A DNA stretch of 64,000 nt from Lepus europaeus. Its lineage: Eukaryota; Chordata; Mammalia; Lagomorpha; Leporidae. Below are positions 1-11,243 of this stretch, piece after piece. Within the stretch, counting starts at the first letter, position 1. Each line of letters starts with the position of its first letter. Both the position numbers and the translations under genes were made by a program. The notes beneath the pieces were generated by a model. The model made no database searches, was not told the DNA's origin, and saw only the letters and a program-made list of their open reading frames with translations. The DNA lies in the NCBI RefSeq assembly GCF_033115175.1, contig NC_084830.1, positions 40,121,409 through 40,185,408 of the forward strand, in the 5' to 3' direction.

Positions 1-20
1 AGTAAACAAGTCTAAGAAAA

Positions 21-110
21 GGAAGGAAGGAAGGAAGGAAGGAAGGAAGGAAGGAAGGAAGGAAGGAAGGAAGGAATGGAGGGAGGGAGGGAGGGAGGGA
101 GGGAGGGAGA
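21..110. repeat. (GGAA)n then (GGGA)n microsatellite
   Basis: About 14 GGAA units from 21 to 76, a TGGA break, then about eight GGGA units. All purine on the plus strand. Confidence 0.95.
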
Positions 111-371
111 AGGAAGTTTCCAGGTGACTAAGACCTTCACCCTGGCAAGGAAGGGAGCCTGGGCTAGAAGCCAGGTCTGCTGCCTCTTAGCCTAACCCTG
201 AATGAACAAGAGAGGGAAAGGTCGCTGGGCCTGAAACCGTGGGCCTCGCCAAAGGCTCCAGCCGAGGCACAAGTGACAACATCCCACGTCAGCAGCAGTG
301 ATTTCAGGACACCCTCTCCTAGCTCCTCAAAAATCCCAAACAAGCCCTGTGATGGAGAGGACTGGCTTGGA
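111..371. other. Short anonymous stretch
   Basis: No repeat or gene recognised. Confidence 0.5.
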
Positions 372-692
372 GGTCGCATCGCACTGCGGCAGGTTAAGCC
401 TATGTTTGCAGCACTGGCTTCCCACGTCGGAACACCGATTCAAGAAGACCGGCTGCTCCACTTCCGATCAGGCTCCCTGCTAATGTGCCTGGGAAAGCAG
501 TGAAAGATGGCCCAACTGCTTGGGCCCTGCCACCCACACGGATCTGGATGGAGTTCCTGCATCCTGGCTTCAGCCTGGCATACACCTGCTGTTGCATCCA
601 TTTGGAGAGTGAGCCAGTGGATGAACATCTCCGTCTCTACCCCCTGTTATCTCTCTGCCTTTCCAATATGTAAAATAAATCTTGGAAGAAAG
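372..692 (+). repeat. CSINE (C-repeat), diverged
   Basis: Recognisable gcaggttaagcc, the gaaagatggcccaa core and a short aaaataaatctt tail. Confidence 0.8.
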
Positions 693-779
693 AAAGGCTT
701 GGCTGCTTTCCACAGCACTAGTCACTGCTCACAAGGAAAGTAGTGATTTCCAAGCAATGGGCAGCATAGCCTCGTGGTT

Positions 780-805
780 CTTTTTTTCTTTTTTTTTTTT
801 TTTTC
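780..805. repeat. Poly(T) run
   Basis: Nearly pure T with one C, not clearly tied to a SINE. Confidence 0.7.
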
Positions 806-975
806 CTATTGTAGATAGTTTTATTAGAAACAGGAAAATGTCAGTCCAGGAAAAAAAATTAAGATTCTCACCAAGCCCATTATCACAGAGACTCACATTT
901 GCTCCCAAGCCGAATCCTCTAGGAGCTCGCTGGCAATCTCTGACACTTTGCTGCCTCTCAAAAGTTGTTCTCCAG

Positions 976-1933
976 ACCGGCGCTGTGGTGTAGCAGGTAA
1001 AGCCACTGCCTGCAGTGCCGGCATCCCATATGGGCACCGGTTCAAGTCCTGGCTGCTCCTTCTCCAATCCAGCTCTCTGCTATGGCCTGGGAAAGCAGTA
1101 GAAGGTGGCCCAAGTGCTTGGGAGACCCGGAAGCAGCTCCTGGCTCCTGGCTTTGTTAGGTAGGTAGTCAGTTATGAGCTTATGTGTGTGTAACAGGCCT
1201 AAAGAGAAGACATCTATGTCCAGCATATGCATCTGCATCTCAAAGTCATCCCCATAATGTTTCAGGGGCAGCCTGGCCCTCGCATCCTGCCCTGCCCCCT
1301 TCTGCCTTCCACAATCTCCCAGGTGCAGCCTAGTATCTGCATCTCAAACACCCTGCTCCCTTCCTCCAGTCTGATAACATTTGCATCCATAAAGTCCTTT
1401 GTTTCAGACCTTCAAGAGAAGTTTTTCTATTTACATCCAAAAAGCCCTTTGTTCCAAGAGGAGCAGAGGTGGGGATGCAAGACCCATCTCCTTAAAAACC
1501 CCCAGCCTCAACTGGACTGCGCGCTCAGCTCTCTGCATCTTTGCTGAGCTGCCCGCCTAGCCTGGTCAGGTGTAATCTCTCCACTCAACATGTAACCTGT
1601 AACCTCCCTCCTACCTCCCCCCCCCCCCCAGTCTCTCAGGCTCTGTCTGGAGAGGTGCTCATCCGTCCTTACAGATGTTCCTTCCTAATAAACCTTGCTG
1701 TTTTACCTCCCACTACTCTCTGTCTCACGCCTGAATTCTTTCTTGTGCGAAGACAACAACCCTGCAATTTCTCCAGTAACAGCTTCAGATCAGTGCAGCT
1801 CCAGCCATTGCAACCATGTGGGGAGTGAACCAGCAGATGGAAAACCTTTCTCTCTCTGACTCTCCTTCTCTCTCTGTAACTCTGACTTTTAAATTAAATA
1901 AATAAATAAATCTTTAAAAAAAAAAAAAAAAGG
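976..1933 (+). repeat. CSINE split by a solo LTR
   Basis: 5' part 976-1153, 3' part 1786-1933. Removing 1154-1785 rejoins the element exactly at ...cctggctt|cagatcagtg, as in intact copies. Tail aaataaataaataaatcttt plus poly(A). Confidence 0.92.
1154..1781 (+). mobile_element. Solo LTR of an endogenous retrovirus (ERV1-like), inside a SINE
   Basis: Begins TGTTAGG and ends GTAACA, a 5-base TGTTA/TAACA inverted terminus. Flanked by a 4-base GCTT duplication (1150-1153 and 1782-1785), the size typical of class I elements. A CTTAAAAAC box near 1492 and AATAAA at 1687-1692 fit a plus-strand promoter/poly(A) layout. No internal retroviral sequence remains. Family not identified. Confidence 0.85.
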
Positions 1934-3149
1934 TTGTTCTCTCAGTGGAAGTGATGGATCTCTCTCGCTCTGGTTAGGAAGTGAGTAAGCAATAGTGTAC
2001 TGGTAAACAAGGTGAGAAAGTGGCCTTGTGGCTCTGTGACACAGCGTGATGGTCAGGCAGGCTGAGCAAACGTCTGCTCGTCCATGGCAGGTGACTGTGG
2101 CTCTGCACCGAGCGTCTTTCCATTGTCATCAGCAGAGGGCACCGTAAAGCATTTCGTACGTATAAACGTGGGTGAGAGCAACAGGGGGAGATTCTCGGGG
2201 GGACACTGGGTGCTGTGGGTCATGGCTCTGGTCTCTCTTTAGCATCTCCTGTGACGACGGTCATAGAGTTCTTCTGTAAGAGATTCCCCAGCCTGCATCC
2301 CAAACACTGTGCTCAGTCACGTAGCAAAGCAAGGCGGTAAAGAAACCGGCACTCACGTCCATCACACGGAGCCCCCTGCTGTTGGGGAAACCTCCACTGC
2401 CTGCCTTTTGGGGTTTTCCGTGATCTGATTTCACAGACCCCTGGGTGACTTCTAAGGAGGGCCCTGGTGAGGCTCAGGAGCTGACGGCCCATCAGAGCGG
2501 GCCCCACACGGCGGAGAACAGGAGAAACCCTGCCCTCTCTACGGTACCGGCGCCTCCTCTCCAGGTGTCGTATAGAGTCCTCCCCTCCCCAAACAAGAAC
2601 CTCCACCTGCCTCACAGAGGGTTCAGAGTGATCTCACTGCCCTCTGTACTGCAGGTAAGCCCGGGGTCCTCCATGCCATGGAAAGAACCAGAAGAAGCCA
2701 CAGCAGATGCCCCGCTGTCCCCATGGTGAAGGGGTGGGCCCTGGAGTCTGCTCTAGCCTCCTACCCTTCATTTCCAGATGATGGGAGAAACGCTGCTCCC
2801 CCTGCTCCCAGGGCTCAAACCCCTCCCCAACCACCCCACTCCCTCTCCCCACCCCCCCAGGTAATCCAACCTCCTCCAGGCCTGGAACCCTCCTCCTGCA
2901 GCCAGAGCCCCCACTGCCACCAGCATCCCCAGGGAACGTCCCCACGTGACAACACACAAGGGCAGAGATGAGCCAGTGCAGACGGAAGAGGGCTACCTGC
3001 TAAGTCTGTTCTTCCACAGGGAAGGAGAAAAACTACCCACAGCCGAGCTCGGGTGTGTGATGTCGGCGCCACCTCAATGCCTAGAAGGTCAACGCTGCAG
3101 GAGAGGTGGCACGACGGGTGTGACATACGCAGGGTGCTCACGTTTTTAT
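1934..3149. other. 1.2 kb anonymous GC-rich DNA
   Basis: Short open frames of about 100 codons occur on both strands, none recognised, no convincing splice structure. A C-rich run lies near 2850-2862. Confidence 0.5.
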
Positions 3150-3452
3150 CATTTGTTTTTCTTCATTTGAAAGGCAGAGACACAGACAGAGATCTCTCCT
3201 CTGTTGGTTCACTCCCAAGCGCTCCTAACAGTGAGGGCCGGGCCAGGCTGGGGCCAAGAGCTGGGAACTCCATCCAGGTCTCCCGTGTGGGTGGCAGGGG
3301 CCCAGCCGCTGAGCCATCACCAGCTGCCTCCCAGCATGCGCATGAGCCGCAAACTGGAATTGAGGGCAGAGCCAGGACTTGAACCCGGGGGCTCAGACCC
3401 GGACGGGGGCATCCCAAGGGGCATCCTAACCACTGCCCCAGGGCTTGCCTGA
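3150..3452 (-). repeat. CSINE, old type
   Basis: Reverse orientation: catttgaaaggcagaga..., ggtctcccgtgtgggtggca, and gccaggacttgaaccc. Confidence 0.85.
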
Positions 3453-3702
3453 GACATTTTCTAAGCTTCCCTTGCCCAAGGCAAGGCCCTTGACCATCTG
3501 GCCATTGGGCCACCCGTGAGCTCTGGAACCCAGTCTCCTGGTTCCCCTGGCTCCGTGCCGAGTGCCCGGCTCGGGGTGCCGCACTTGCTGTTCCCTCTGC
3601 CTGGCCGCGCCACAGCAGGTGTCCCCATGGCCTTCATCCCCTAGCTCCAAGCCTTACCTCCCAGGCCCCCGGACACCCTGTTGGCACCACAGCCCCTCCA
3701 GC

Positions 3703-4940
3703 TGAAGGACTTCTGAAAATTTACCAGACTAACCTGCTGAAAAACAAGAAAGTTTCAAGAAAGGTCAGTTAAAAGCTCAGTTTCTGGGAAACTGCAACTT
3801 AGCAGATAACAGGGAATAGCAGTTTGGAAACCCCCCTTGTGCAATGGTTAAGATAAGTAAAACTCCTAGATCGCTTGCTGACAATAGCAATATTACATGA
3901 ATACTTAGCAAACCGTTTCAACCATTAGATAACAACTTAAGAAAACATTTACCAGAAGGTCCAATGCCTTCTATAAATTTTAAGACTCTGTCCTTTGTTC
4001 TAGACCCTGTCTAGCGTACTTGGGCCTCATCCTTTTGTAATCATAACCTCTGCTCTACCACCAATGGCTCTACTCCCAACCTGTGTGTACTGATGGTCCT
4101 CTTCCCCACTTAATGCTGTATAATTGTTCAAACCTGGTAAATGCCACTCTTAGGATCATTGGTTACTATCCTCACCCTGTCTTTTATGACCTTGTCTAAA
4201 TATGATCAGAGTCGGCAAACTTGGAAGGCTTCCCTAGCCTTGGCAACTCATGATGACAGCCTAGGGTGGTTACTGGCACCATAAACTAGAGTGTCAATTT
4301 GTTGGGTCATCAACAAGAGCCACTGTGCACTTGCTCCTCATGTGGGATCTCTGTCCTTAATGTGCTGTACATTTTGATTTAATGCTATAACTAGTACTCA
4401 AACAGTATGTTTCACTTTGTGTTTCTATGTGGGTGCAAACTGTTGAAATCTTTATACTAAATTGATCTTCTGTATGTAAAGAGAATTGAAAATGAATCTT
4501 GATGCAAATGGGAGGGGAGAGGGTTCGGGAGAGGGGAGGGTTGCGGGTGGGAGGGATGTTATGGGAGGGGGAAGCCATTGTAATCCATAAGCTGTACACT
4601 GGAAATTTATATTCATTAAATAAAAGTTAAAAAAATAAAAAAAAAAAGTAAAACTGATGTGTACTGAGATAAGCAGGACTGCTGTATACTAAGATAAGTG
4701 AAATTACTGTAAACAAAAATCCCCTTCCCCTTTGTATTCACTTGCTTAAGATAACTTTGTGGTTTTTGCCTTTAAATACTGCCTGTAACCCTTGTCCAGT
4801 ACCTCACTCTCTCAGGAGGGAGGGGTCCGTTTTGCGCAAAACGTAAATAAAGCCGCCTCTTGCATTTGCATCGTCTGGTCTGAGGATTTTTGAGTCTGGG
4901 GTCGCGATCTAAAGGACCCAGCGGGGATTAGGGTCCTTCA
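3703..4940 (+). mobile_element. Solo LTR of a second endogenous retrovirus, split by an L1
   Basis: Perfect 8-base terminal inverted repeat TGAAGGAC/GTCCTTCA and a 4-base CAGC duplication on both sides (3699-3702, 4941-4944). Without the L1 and one duplication the LTR is about 447 bp. TTTAAATACT near 4771 and AATAAA at 4846-4851 give the TATA and poly(A) positions. The sequence after the poly(A) signal is the R/U5 portion. Confidence 0.85.
3865..4645 (+). mobile_element. LINE-1 3' end inserted in the LTR
   Basis: 5'-truncated rabbit-type L1 3' UTR with the G-rich block 4510-4570, attcattaaataaaagtt, and an A-rich tail. Target-site duplication AAGTAAAACT at 3855-3864 and 4646-4655 (8-10 bases) fixes the limits. 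Confidence 0.9.
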
Positions 4941-6028
4941 CAGCCCCCATCTCCTAGCGCTGATTTCTCTCACTCTATGGGGGCAGGGGCTCCTGCCCAG
5001 TGCAGGCAGACAGGGCCCCACCTCCACAGACGACTTCTCTTGGTTCTGCTTTTCCACGGTGAACTTGAGAAAATGGCAAGAACGCGCAAGAATACACCTG
5101 CTGACAGCACACACTGCAAAGGCACGGAAGGAAGAAAGTCTTCCTCAGCTGTCCCACATCAAGAAAAGAGGCTAAGTCCGTCATTTTTAAATGTTGGGGC
5201 ACGCCCCTCCCAAGAAGAAAGAGGTCTAGTATGGCAGAATTTCACAGTTGTTGGCCCCACTGGCTGTGGCGTGCACCAGTACTTTATACTTCATCCTCTC
5301 CTTCCTGCTCTCGTTTCTCCCCACCCCTTCCCTGTCTCCCTTCCCTCTCTTTTTCACGTACTGACTGAAACCCCCTACCCTGGCTTCGTAAACCCCTAAT
5401 GGATCTTAGCCCGCAGTTTGAAAAGCATTGGACTAAATGGCGATTATACATTAACAAGGATTAACACAAAGGATATGTTTAAAGTCAGTTATAATTGTGC
5501 TAAGGGATAAAGCTAGTTCCCATGTTGCAGACTCTATTATAGTAGCAGGCTTTTGTGGGATTTTCTTTCTTTCTTAAGCAAAAATGTTTTAATTACGAGG
5601 CTCACACCAGACTTGAACAGCCTCACTGTGAGATTCGAATGCCGGAGGGCTAAAGTAGAAGTCCTGTGGGTCAGTCCCCACCACCACCCCCAGCCTCCTC
5701 CCAGCAGTGGCTGCTGTCCCAGCCACTTACACACACACACGGCTCTCGACAATGGGTTAGCCTTCTGTTTTCCTGATTTAAGTAGTCCATGGGCTTCAGG
5801 AGATGCTACCCCAAAACACGGCAGAAGCAGGCAGGCCCACCTGACCTCCTCGGCCCTCCTCAGCAGCAGGACATAAAAACCTCGGCAGGAGGGGAGGCAG
5901 CAGCTCCAGCTACAGTGGCCGAAGCTCCAGCCTGCACGCCTGCGTCCTGCGTCCAGAGCGCCTGGATCTGCACCCTGGCTCTGCTCCCAACGTCAGCTTT
6001 CTGCTCGTACCTTCCCTGGGAGCCACTT
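4941..6028. other. Anonymous stretch downstream of the LTR
   Basis: No repeat family or gene recognised. A 140-codon frame at 4977-5399 (+) has no resemblance I know and no supporting signals. Confidence 0.45.
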
Positions 6029-6186
6029 GATGGTTCGCGTACTTGGGGATCCTGCCACACACCACCCGGGAGACCCAGATGAAGCTCTCAGCTCCTGGCT
6101 TCAGACCGGCCCAGTCATTTGGGGAGTGAGCCAGTGGATGGAAGGTTCTTTCTCTCTTTCAAATAAATACATCTTCAAAAAATTAA
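6029..6186 (+). repeat. CSINE 3' fragment
   Basis: Starts near acttggggatcc and keeps gggagtgagccagtggatgg and the aaataaata tail. Confidence 0.75.
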
Positions 6187-6407
6187 AATTAAAACAAACA
6201 CAAGGCCTGGGAAGGATCCTTTGGTCTCCTGAGCAGCAGGTTGCGAGACCCTCACAGGAGAGGCGCCTTCTGTACCCAGAAAGGAGCGTCCCTGTCCCCC
6301 CATCTCCGGGACATAGAAGATTCTGGACAGGCCTTGCATGTGTCCCCCAGGTTTCTCACCATTAGTTCACACTCCCTTTGTCCAACTGTGCTTCTCTGCC
6401 CGCTCAT

Positions 6408-6829
6408 TGTTAGGAAACTGGCACAGTTTTATCTATGGCGCGATCCTCACCCTGATTTACATCCCAAACTCTAGCTCCACCCCCCACCCCCCCACCCCAC
6501 ACCCCCGCCATTGCTGGAAGCCAGGTGGCCACATGGCCCAACCACTGTTGTCAAGCTCCACCCCCATCCTAATGGGATTTGCTGCTCCTACTTCCCTGCC
6601 CGCCCTCTGGCAAAGTTTTAAAAGGGCCTGTTCCTGAACAGGTGCTCTCTTGGCTCTTCTCTCTGCTCTATCTTCTCTCCTCACTAGCTCCTCTCCTCTG
6701 TCTCTCTCTCTCTCTCTTATACTCTCTTTCTCTCTCATCCTTCTTCGTCCCTCCCCTTCAGTCTACTGGGTTTTCCCTAATAAACTCTTTCCCTTACTCC
6801 GGTGTTCGGTGTGTTTTGTAAGGGTAACA
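6408..6829 (+). mobile_element. Third solo LTR
   Basis: 422 bp from TGTTAGG to GTAACA, flanked by CTCAT on both sides (6403-6407, 6830-6834). TTTTAAAAGGG near 6616 and AATAAA at 6779-6784. Shares its termini with the LTR at 1154 but has a 5-base duplication. A TC-rich stretch lies at 6650-6735. Confidence 0.83.
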
Positions 6830-6949
6830 CTCATTCCTGAGGAAGTAACAGGAAACACACAAGCTCAATCATTGCTTTGGGTCTTCATTTTCTCACAGAA
6901 GTTCCCATGATACAATCTACATTAAATAAATGTGCACGCTTTTCTCTTG

Positions 6950-7440
6950 CTAATCTGTCTTAGCCATAACCCTAGGATGAGTGAGGAAAAGATGTTTTTC
7001 CTCCCTAATATCATTCCTCATTTTTTGGAGGCTATTCAAATATTATTCAACATAGTACTGGAAGTTCTGGCTAGCGCAATGAAGCAAGAAACAAAGGGCA
7101 CCCACGTTGGAAGGGGGGAAGCTAAATTGTCACTGTTTGCAAATAACATGATCTTATATATAGAAAACACCCAAGACTCCATCAAAAAGCTGATAGAATA
7201 AACAAATTCGGCACAGTTGCAGGCTACAAAGTCAATGTACAAAACCCAGTACTACCGTCACACACCAACAGTGAAGCATCTGGAAAGAAAATCAGAGAGC
7301 AATCCTGCATCCAATAGCTACACAAAGAAAGCAAAGATACCTGGGAATAAATCCAACCAAAGAGGTGAAAGATCTCCACAATGAAAACTATAAACCATCG
7401 ATGAGAGAAATGGAGGTGTGGTTTAAAATTTGGGATTCGC
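6950..7440 (+). pseudogene. LINE-1 ORF2 fragment (reverse transcriptase region)
   Basis: Frame 1 of 6932-7201 reads VLEVLASAMKQ... then KLSLFANNMILYIEN, matching the L1 ORF2 stretch around the FADDM catalytic motif. Here both aspartates are Asn, so the remnant is dead. Frameshifts follow, and the match continues as nucleotide similarity to about 7430. Confidence 0.85.
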
Positions 7441-8290
7441 ATGTAACACGGGCCATTTTATGGCTACAGTACAATATTCCAGCACATACATCCAGCATAA
7501 CCTGCTCATCCCAGACAGCCAGCCTTCCTGGAGGTCTTTCTTCACAGCTTTGGATGCCTGTCCGCTGTCCTGCAGTTCGGCCTGAAAGACGCCCTTCACA
7601 CTCGCTCCCTCACCCCGAAACCCCACTCCCCATCCCCTACCCCTGGCTAAGGATGCTCAGGACGCTGATCGCATTGCTGACTGGATCGTGCCCATGTCTT
7701 GGGCCTTCCCAAGCAGTTGTTTCCTCCCCTGGGAGCTCTGGCCTGGGGCAGTCCCTCTGGGGAGCTCGGCCCAGGCCCGAGCCCGGGCCTCCATCTGGCC
7801 TCGATCCTGAGGGCCAGAGAGGAGACTGCTGGCAGCGGACACTGGCGGACTGGCGGGAGGGGCCCTTGCTAAGGCAGGTCCCAGGGTCCCAGGCGCCCAG
7901 TGTCTCCATGAGAGCAGTGAACAGGAGGTTTGGGAAGTGCCTCGGGGCTTCCTCCAGGGAAGCCTTGCCTGTGGTCACGGCCAGCGATGGCCTGGGGGCT
8001 CCCTGGCCAGGTAAGATCGGCCTTCACCTGGGGGAAGGGCTGGGGCAGCAAGCAGCAGGCTGGGGACGCGCGGCAGGCTTGTCGTCCGGCTGCCTCCAGC
8101 GTGCATTCTCTCTATACCCAGCAGCCCAGTGTGGGCGCCCAGTGTCCTGAGAATCTCATTCTTCAACTGGGTTTTCACTGGTTACCTTGGAATAAAAGCT
8201 GTCACTGCGTATGTGTGCAAATGCCACATTACATACATCACTTTCACTGCTTTTGGAAGAGTTACTGAAATGCTAAATTAGAATGGAAAG
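7441..8290. other. Anonymous GC-rich stretch
   Basis: A 261-codon plus-strand frame begins in the L1 remnant at 7365 and crosses this stretch to 8150. Composition (Pro, Gly, Ser, Arg) is that of a chance frame in GC-rich DNA. Confidence 0.5.
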
Positions 8291-8301
8291 CAACTAAGGT
8301 T

Positions 8302-8346
8302 TTGTGTGTGTGTGTGTGTTTTGTTTTGTTTTGGTTTGGTTTTTTT
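8302..8346. repeat. (TG)n followed by TTTTG-type repeat
   Basis: About nine TG units, then TTTTG and TTTGG units and poly(T) joining the SINE tail at right. Confidence 0.85.
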
Positions 8347-8347
8347 T

Positions 8348-8632
8348 TGGAGGGCTAGAGAGATGGACAAAGAGAGAGCGAGCAGGAGCACTGGTACCTT
8401 CTGGGCAACTCCCCAAAGGCTCTCAATGGCTGAGGCTGAGCAAAGGTCAAAACCAGGAGCCAGGAACCCCGCCCAGGGTCTCACAGAGGTGGCAGGAACC
8501 CAGCTACTGGAGTCACCGCTCTGCCTCCCGGGGTCTGCTCTAGCAGGGAGCTGTGGTCAGAAGCCAGGGCCGTGCATCAAACCCAGGCTCTCTGGGATGT
8601 GCGTGTCTCAACAGCTGGGCTAAATGCCCACC
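8348..8632 (-). repeat. CSINE, old type
   Basis: Reverse copy with caggagccaggaacc, cagagtgg-like core and ctgggctaaatgccca at its 5' end. Confidence 0.75.
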
Positions 8633-9033
8633 GCGATGAACACTTTCGCATGTTTAACAATTCCCGTGATTCCTATCTTTGCCTTTATACATGGATGTAA
8701 TAGCCTCATATTTATCCAAAGCCTCTACTGTTTCCCATTTCATGTTTTCTCCCATGTTAGATTCTCTGCTGGTGCCTCTGTGCTCCGTGCTGGTTTCCTC
8801 AAACACTGGGGGATTCCTGGACGCAGGTTCTCTGCACACTTGAGCCCCTCCAGGTCGCCCGTGAGCAGACCGTCTCCTGCAACGAGCAGGGGAGGTGGGG
8901 GCACAGCTCCTCAGCCGTCTTGGGTACTGGGGCCTCTTCGAATCCTGCCCTGCCCATGTCCTGCCTACACTCCCCTAGAAGCAGACACATCTCCCTGTTG
9001 TTGGCACAGAATTACTCATAAAAACATTTAAAA
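8633..9033. other. Anonymous stretch
   Basis: A 135-codon frame 8624-9031 (+) is not recognised. Nothing else seen. Confidence 0.45.
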
Positions 9034-9348
9034 GGGGAGCCGGCACTGTGGAATAGCAGGTTAAGCTGCCACCTGCAGTGCTGGCACCCCATGTGGGTGC
9101 CAGTTCGAGTTCCAGCTGCTCCGCTTCCATCCTAGGTCCCTGCTAATGTGCCTGGGAGTGCAGTAGAGGACAGCTCAATTGCTTGGGCCCCTGCACCCAT
9201 GTGGGAGTCCTGGAAGAAGCTCCTGGCTCCTGGCTTCAGATTGGCCCAGCTCCAGCCATTGTAGCCACCTAAGAGTGAACAGGAGGACAGATCTCTCTCT
9301 CCCTCTTTCTCTGTAATTCTGCGTTTCAAATAAATAAAATAAATCTTA
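9034..9348 (+). repeat. CSINE
   Basis: Full length from ggagccggcactgtgg to aaataaaataaatctt. Imperfect target duplication atttaaaa-gg on both sides. Confidence 0.9.
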
Positions 9349-9360
9349 AAATTTAAAAAG

Positions 9361-9872
9361 GAATGGCGAACCAATGGAATGAAATGTGTTGTAAGCAACA
9401 TATCCTTCCACTATATTGTAAGAGTTTTCTGATCCTCACATAAACTCCAGAGACATAAAAACAGGGTACCAGGGCACCCAATAAAACCTCAGTGAAGACA
9501 CAGACCCTGTGGCTGTATTATCTGAACACAGAGATTCTGTCATTGCCCTTCACGCACGCTGTTTAAATCAAGACTAACTCCCTTCACTCTGCTAAAGGAA
9601 CTTATCGCCTCATACAACGTAAGAGGCCAGGTGCGCATTGGGCTGCAGGCAGTTCTGTATCCAGGAGCTCCAAGTCAGCAGGAATCTACCGGCTTCCATT
9701 TTTTAGGGCTGCTTTGATCTGTGCTGGCCTCATTCTCTGGCAGGCTCTCGCCTACCCTGGTGATAGGAAGATAACGCCCTCCATCGCCAGAGCTGGCATC
9801 TATGCAGCAATGCATCCAGTGGAAGGAGAAATGCTTCTTCCCCAGTGGCTCAGGCAAAGTCCCGGGGCTGCG
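9361..9872. other. Anonymous stretch
   Basis: No gene or repeat recognised. Confidence 0.45.
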
Positions 9873-9873
9873 T

Positions 9874-10140
9874 CTTTTTTTTTAAATTTTTTTTCATTTA
9901 TTTATTTGAAAGGCAGAGAAACACAGAACAGATGGAGGAAGGGAGAGAGACAGGGAGGCAAGATCTCCCATCCATTGGTTCACTCCCCAGATGCCCACAA
10001 CAGTCAGGGCTGAGCCCCACCACACTGAAGCCAGGAATCAGGAACTCAATCCAGGTCTCCCACATGGGTGGCAAGGATCCAACTACTTGAGCCATCACCT
10101 GCTGTCTGCAGACTCTGTCCTGTGCTGGTGAGAGTCAGGT
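9874..10140 (-). repeat. CSINE, old type
   Basis: Tail ttcatttatttatttgaaaggcag in reverse, then ggtctcccacatgggtggca. Confidence 0.85.
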
Positions 10141-10569
10141 CCCACCACTTGCCTCTGCATTGCCCATGCCTGGGTCAGGGGCCATCCCTGAGCTGGCCAG
10201 TGGAGGCCTCATAGTGACAACAGGGAATGGCCAGTCCCTCCAAGGAAAATCAAGACACCATCACCCAAAAGAAGCTTCTACCCACAACCACCAGGGACCA
10301 CCTCACCCACCACCTCATGCCCACAGAGCTTCTGGAACTGCAAAGACAAAGGATCCTTTGGGGAAAATGACTACAACATACTCGAGGAGGGGAATACTAC
10401 CCATGGTGATCATTCAGAGTTTAGAGGAACAAAGGGTGTGGCAGGCAGAATATCGGCCCTGCAAAGATGTCTACACCCAGAGCCCAGAATCTGTCACTGC
10501 CACCTTGCAATGGGAAAGGGACTTTGGTGATTAAGGTCATGGATCTTCTAACTCACTGTGATTTATATT
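10141..10569. other. Anonymous stretch with a possible old repeat near 10460-10540
   Basis: gcaaagatgtctacaccca...gggactttggtgatt resembles an old mammal-wide interspersed repeat that I cannot name with confidence. Confidence 0.35.
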
Positions 10570-10862
10570 ACTTAGTAGAAAGGCAGAAAGAAATTGAGTT
10601 GGGGGCTGGGGGAGCGGGGACAAGAGAAAGATTGCCCATCTGGTTCACTGTTCACTTCCCAAATGCCTGCAACAGCTGGGGCTGGACAAGGCCAAGCCAG
10701 GAGCCAGGAGCCAGGAACTCCATCCAGGTCTCCCATGTGGGAGGCAGGGATCTAAGGACTTGGGCCACCACTTGCTGCCTCCCAGAGTGTGCGATAGCAG
10801 GAAGCAGGAGTGGAGCCGGGACTCAAACCCAGGCACCCTGATATGGAATGCAGGAATCCCAA
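10570..10862 (-). repeat. CSINE, old type
   Basis: Reverse copy: agaaaggcagaaagaaattg, ggtctcccatgtgggaggca, gccgggactcaaacccaggc. Confidence 0.85.
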
Positions 10863-10916
10863 GTGGTTTCTTTTTCTTTTTTTTTGGTAAGTTTTTTTTT
10901 TTGAAGGGTAGGGTCA

Positions 10917-11243
10917 TGGAGCCTATGCTGTGGTGTAGCGGGTAAAGCCGCCACCTGTAGTGCCAACATCCCACATGGGTGCCGGTTTGAGTCCCAGCTG
11001 CTCCACTTCGCATCCAGTTCTCTGTTATGGCCTGGGAAGCAATAGAAGATGGCCTAAGCCCTTGGACCCCTGCACCTGCATGGGAAGACCCAGAGGAAGC
11101 TCCTGGCTCCTGGCTTCAGATAAGTGTAGCTCCGGCCATTGTGGCTATATGGGGAGTGAACCAGCAGAAGGAAGACCTCTCTCTCTCTCTCTCTCTCTCT
11201 CTGTAACTCTTTCAAATAAATAAATAAATCTTGAAAAAAAATG
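10917..11243 (+). repeat. CSINE
   Basis: gctgtggtgtagcgggtaaa to aaataaataaataaatcttg, with a (CT)n run at 11178-11203. Lies head-to-head with the copy at 10570. Confidence 0.92.

Noticed and set aside
1154..6829. A provirus with paired LTRs
   Set aside because: The three LTRs have different target duplications and mostly different sequences, with no gag, pol or env between them, so each is a solo LTR.
7365..8150. 261-codon plus-strand frame
   Set aside because: Starts inside L1 debris and continues into GC-rich anonymous DNA; no domain, Kozak context or splice pattern supports it.
9034..9348. tRNA genes in the CSINEs
   Set aside because: The 5' part derives from a tRNA (A/B-box-like text such as ggttcgagtcc) but none shows an intact cloverleaf.
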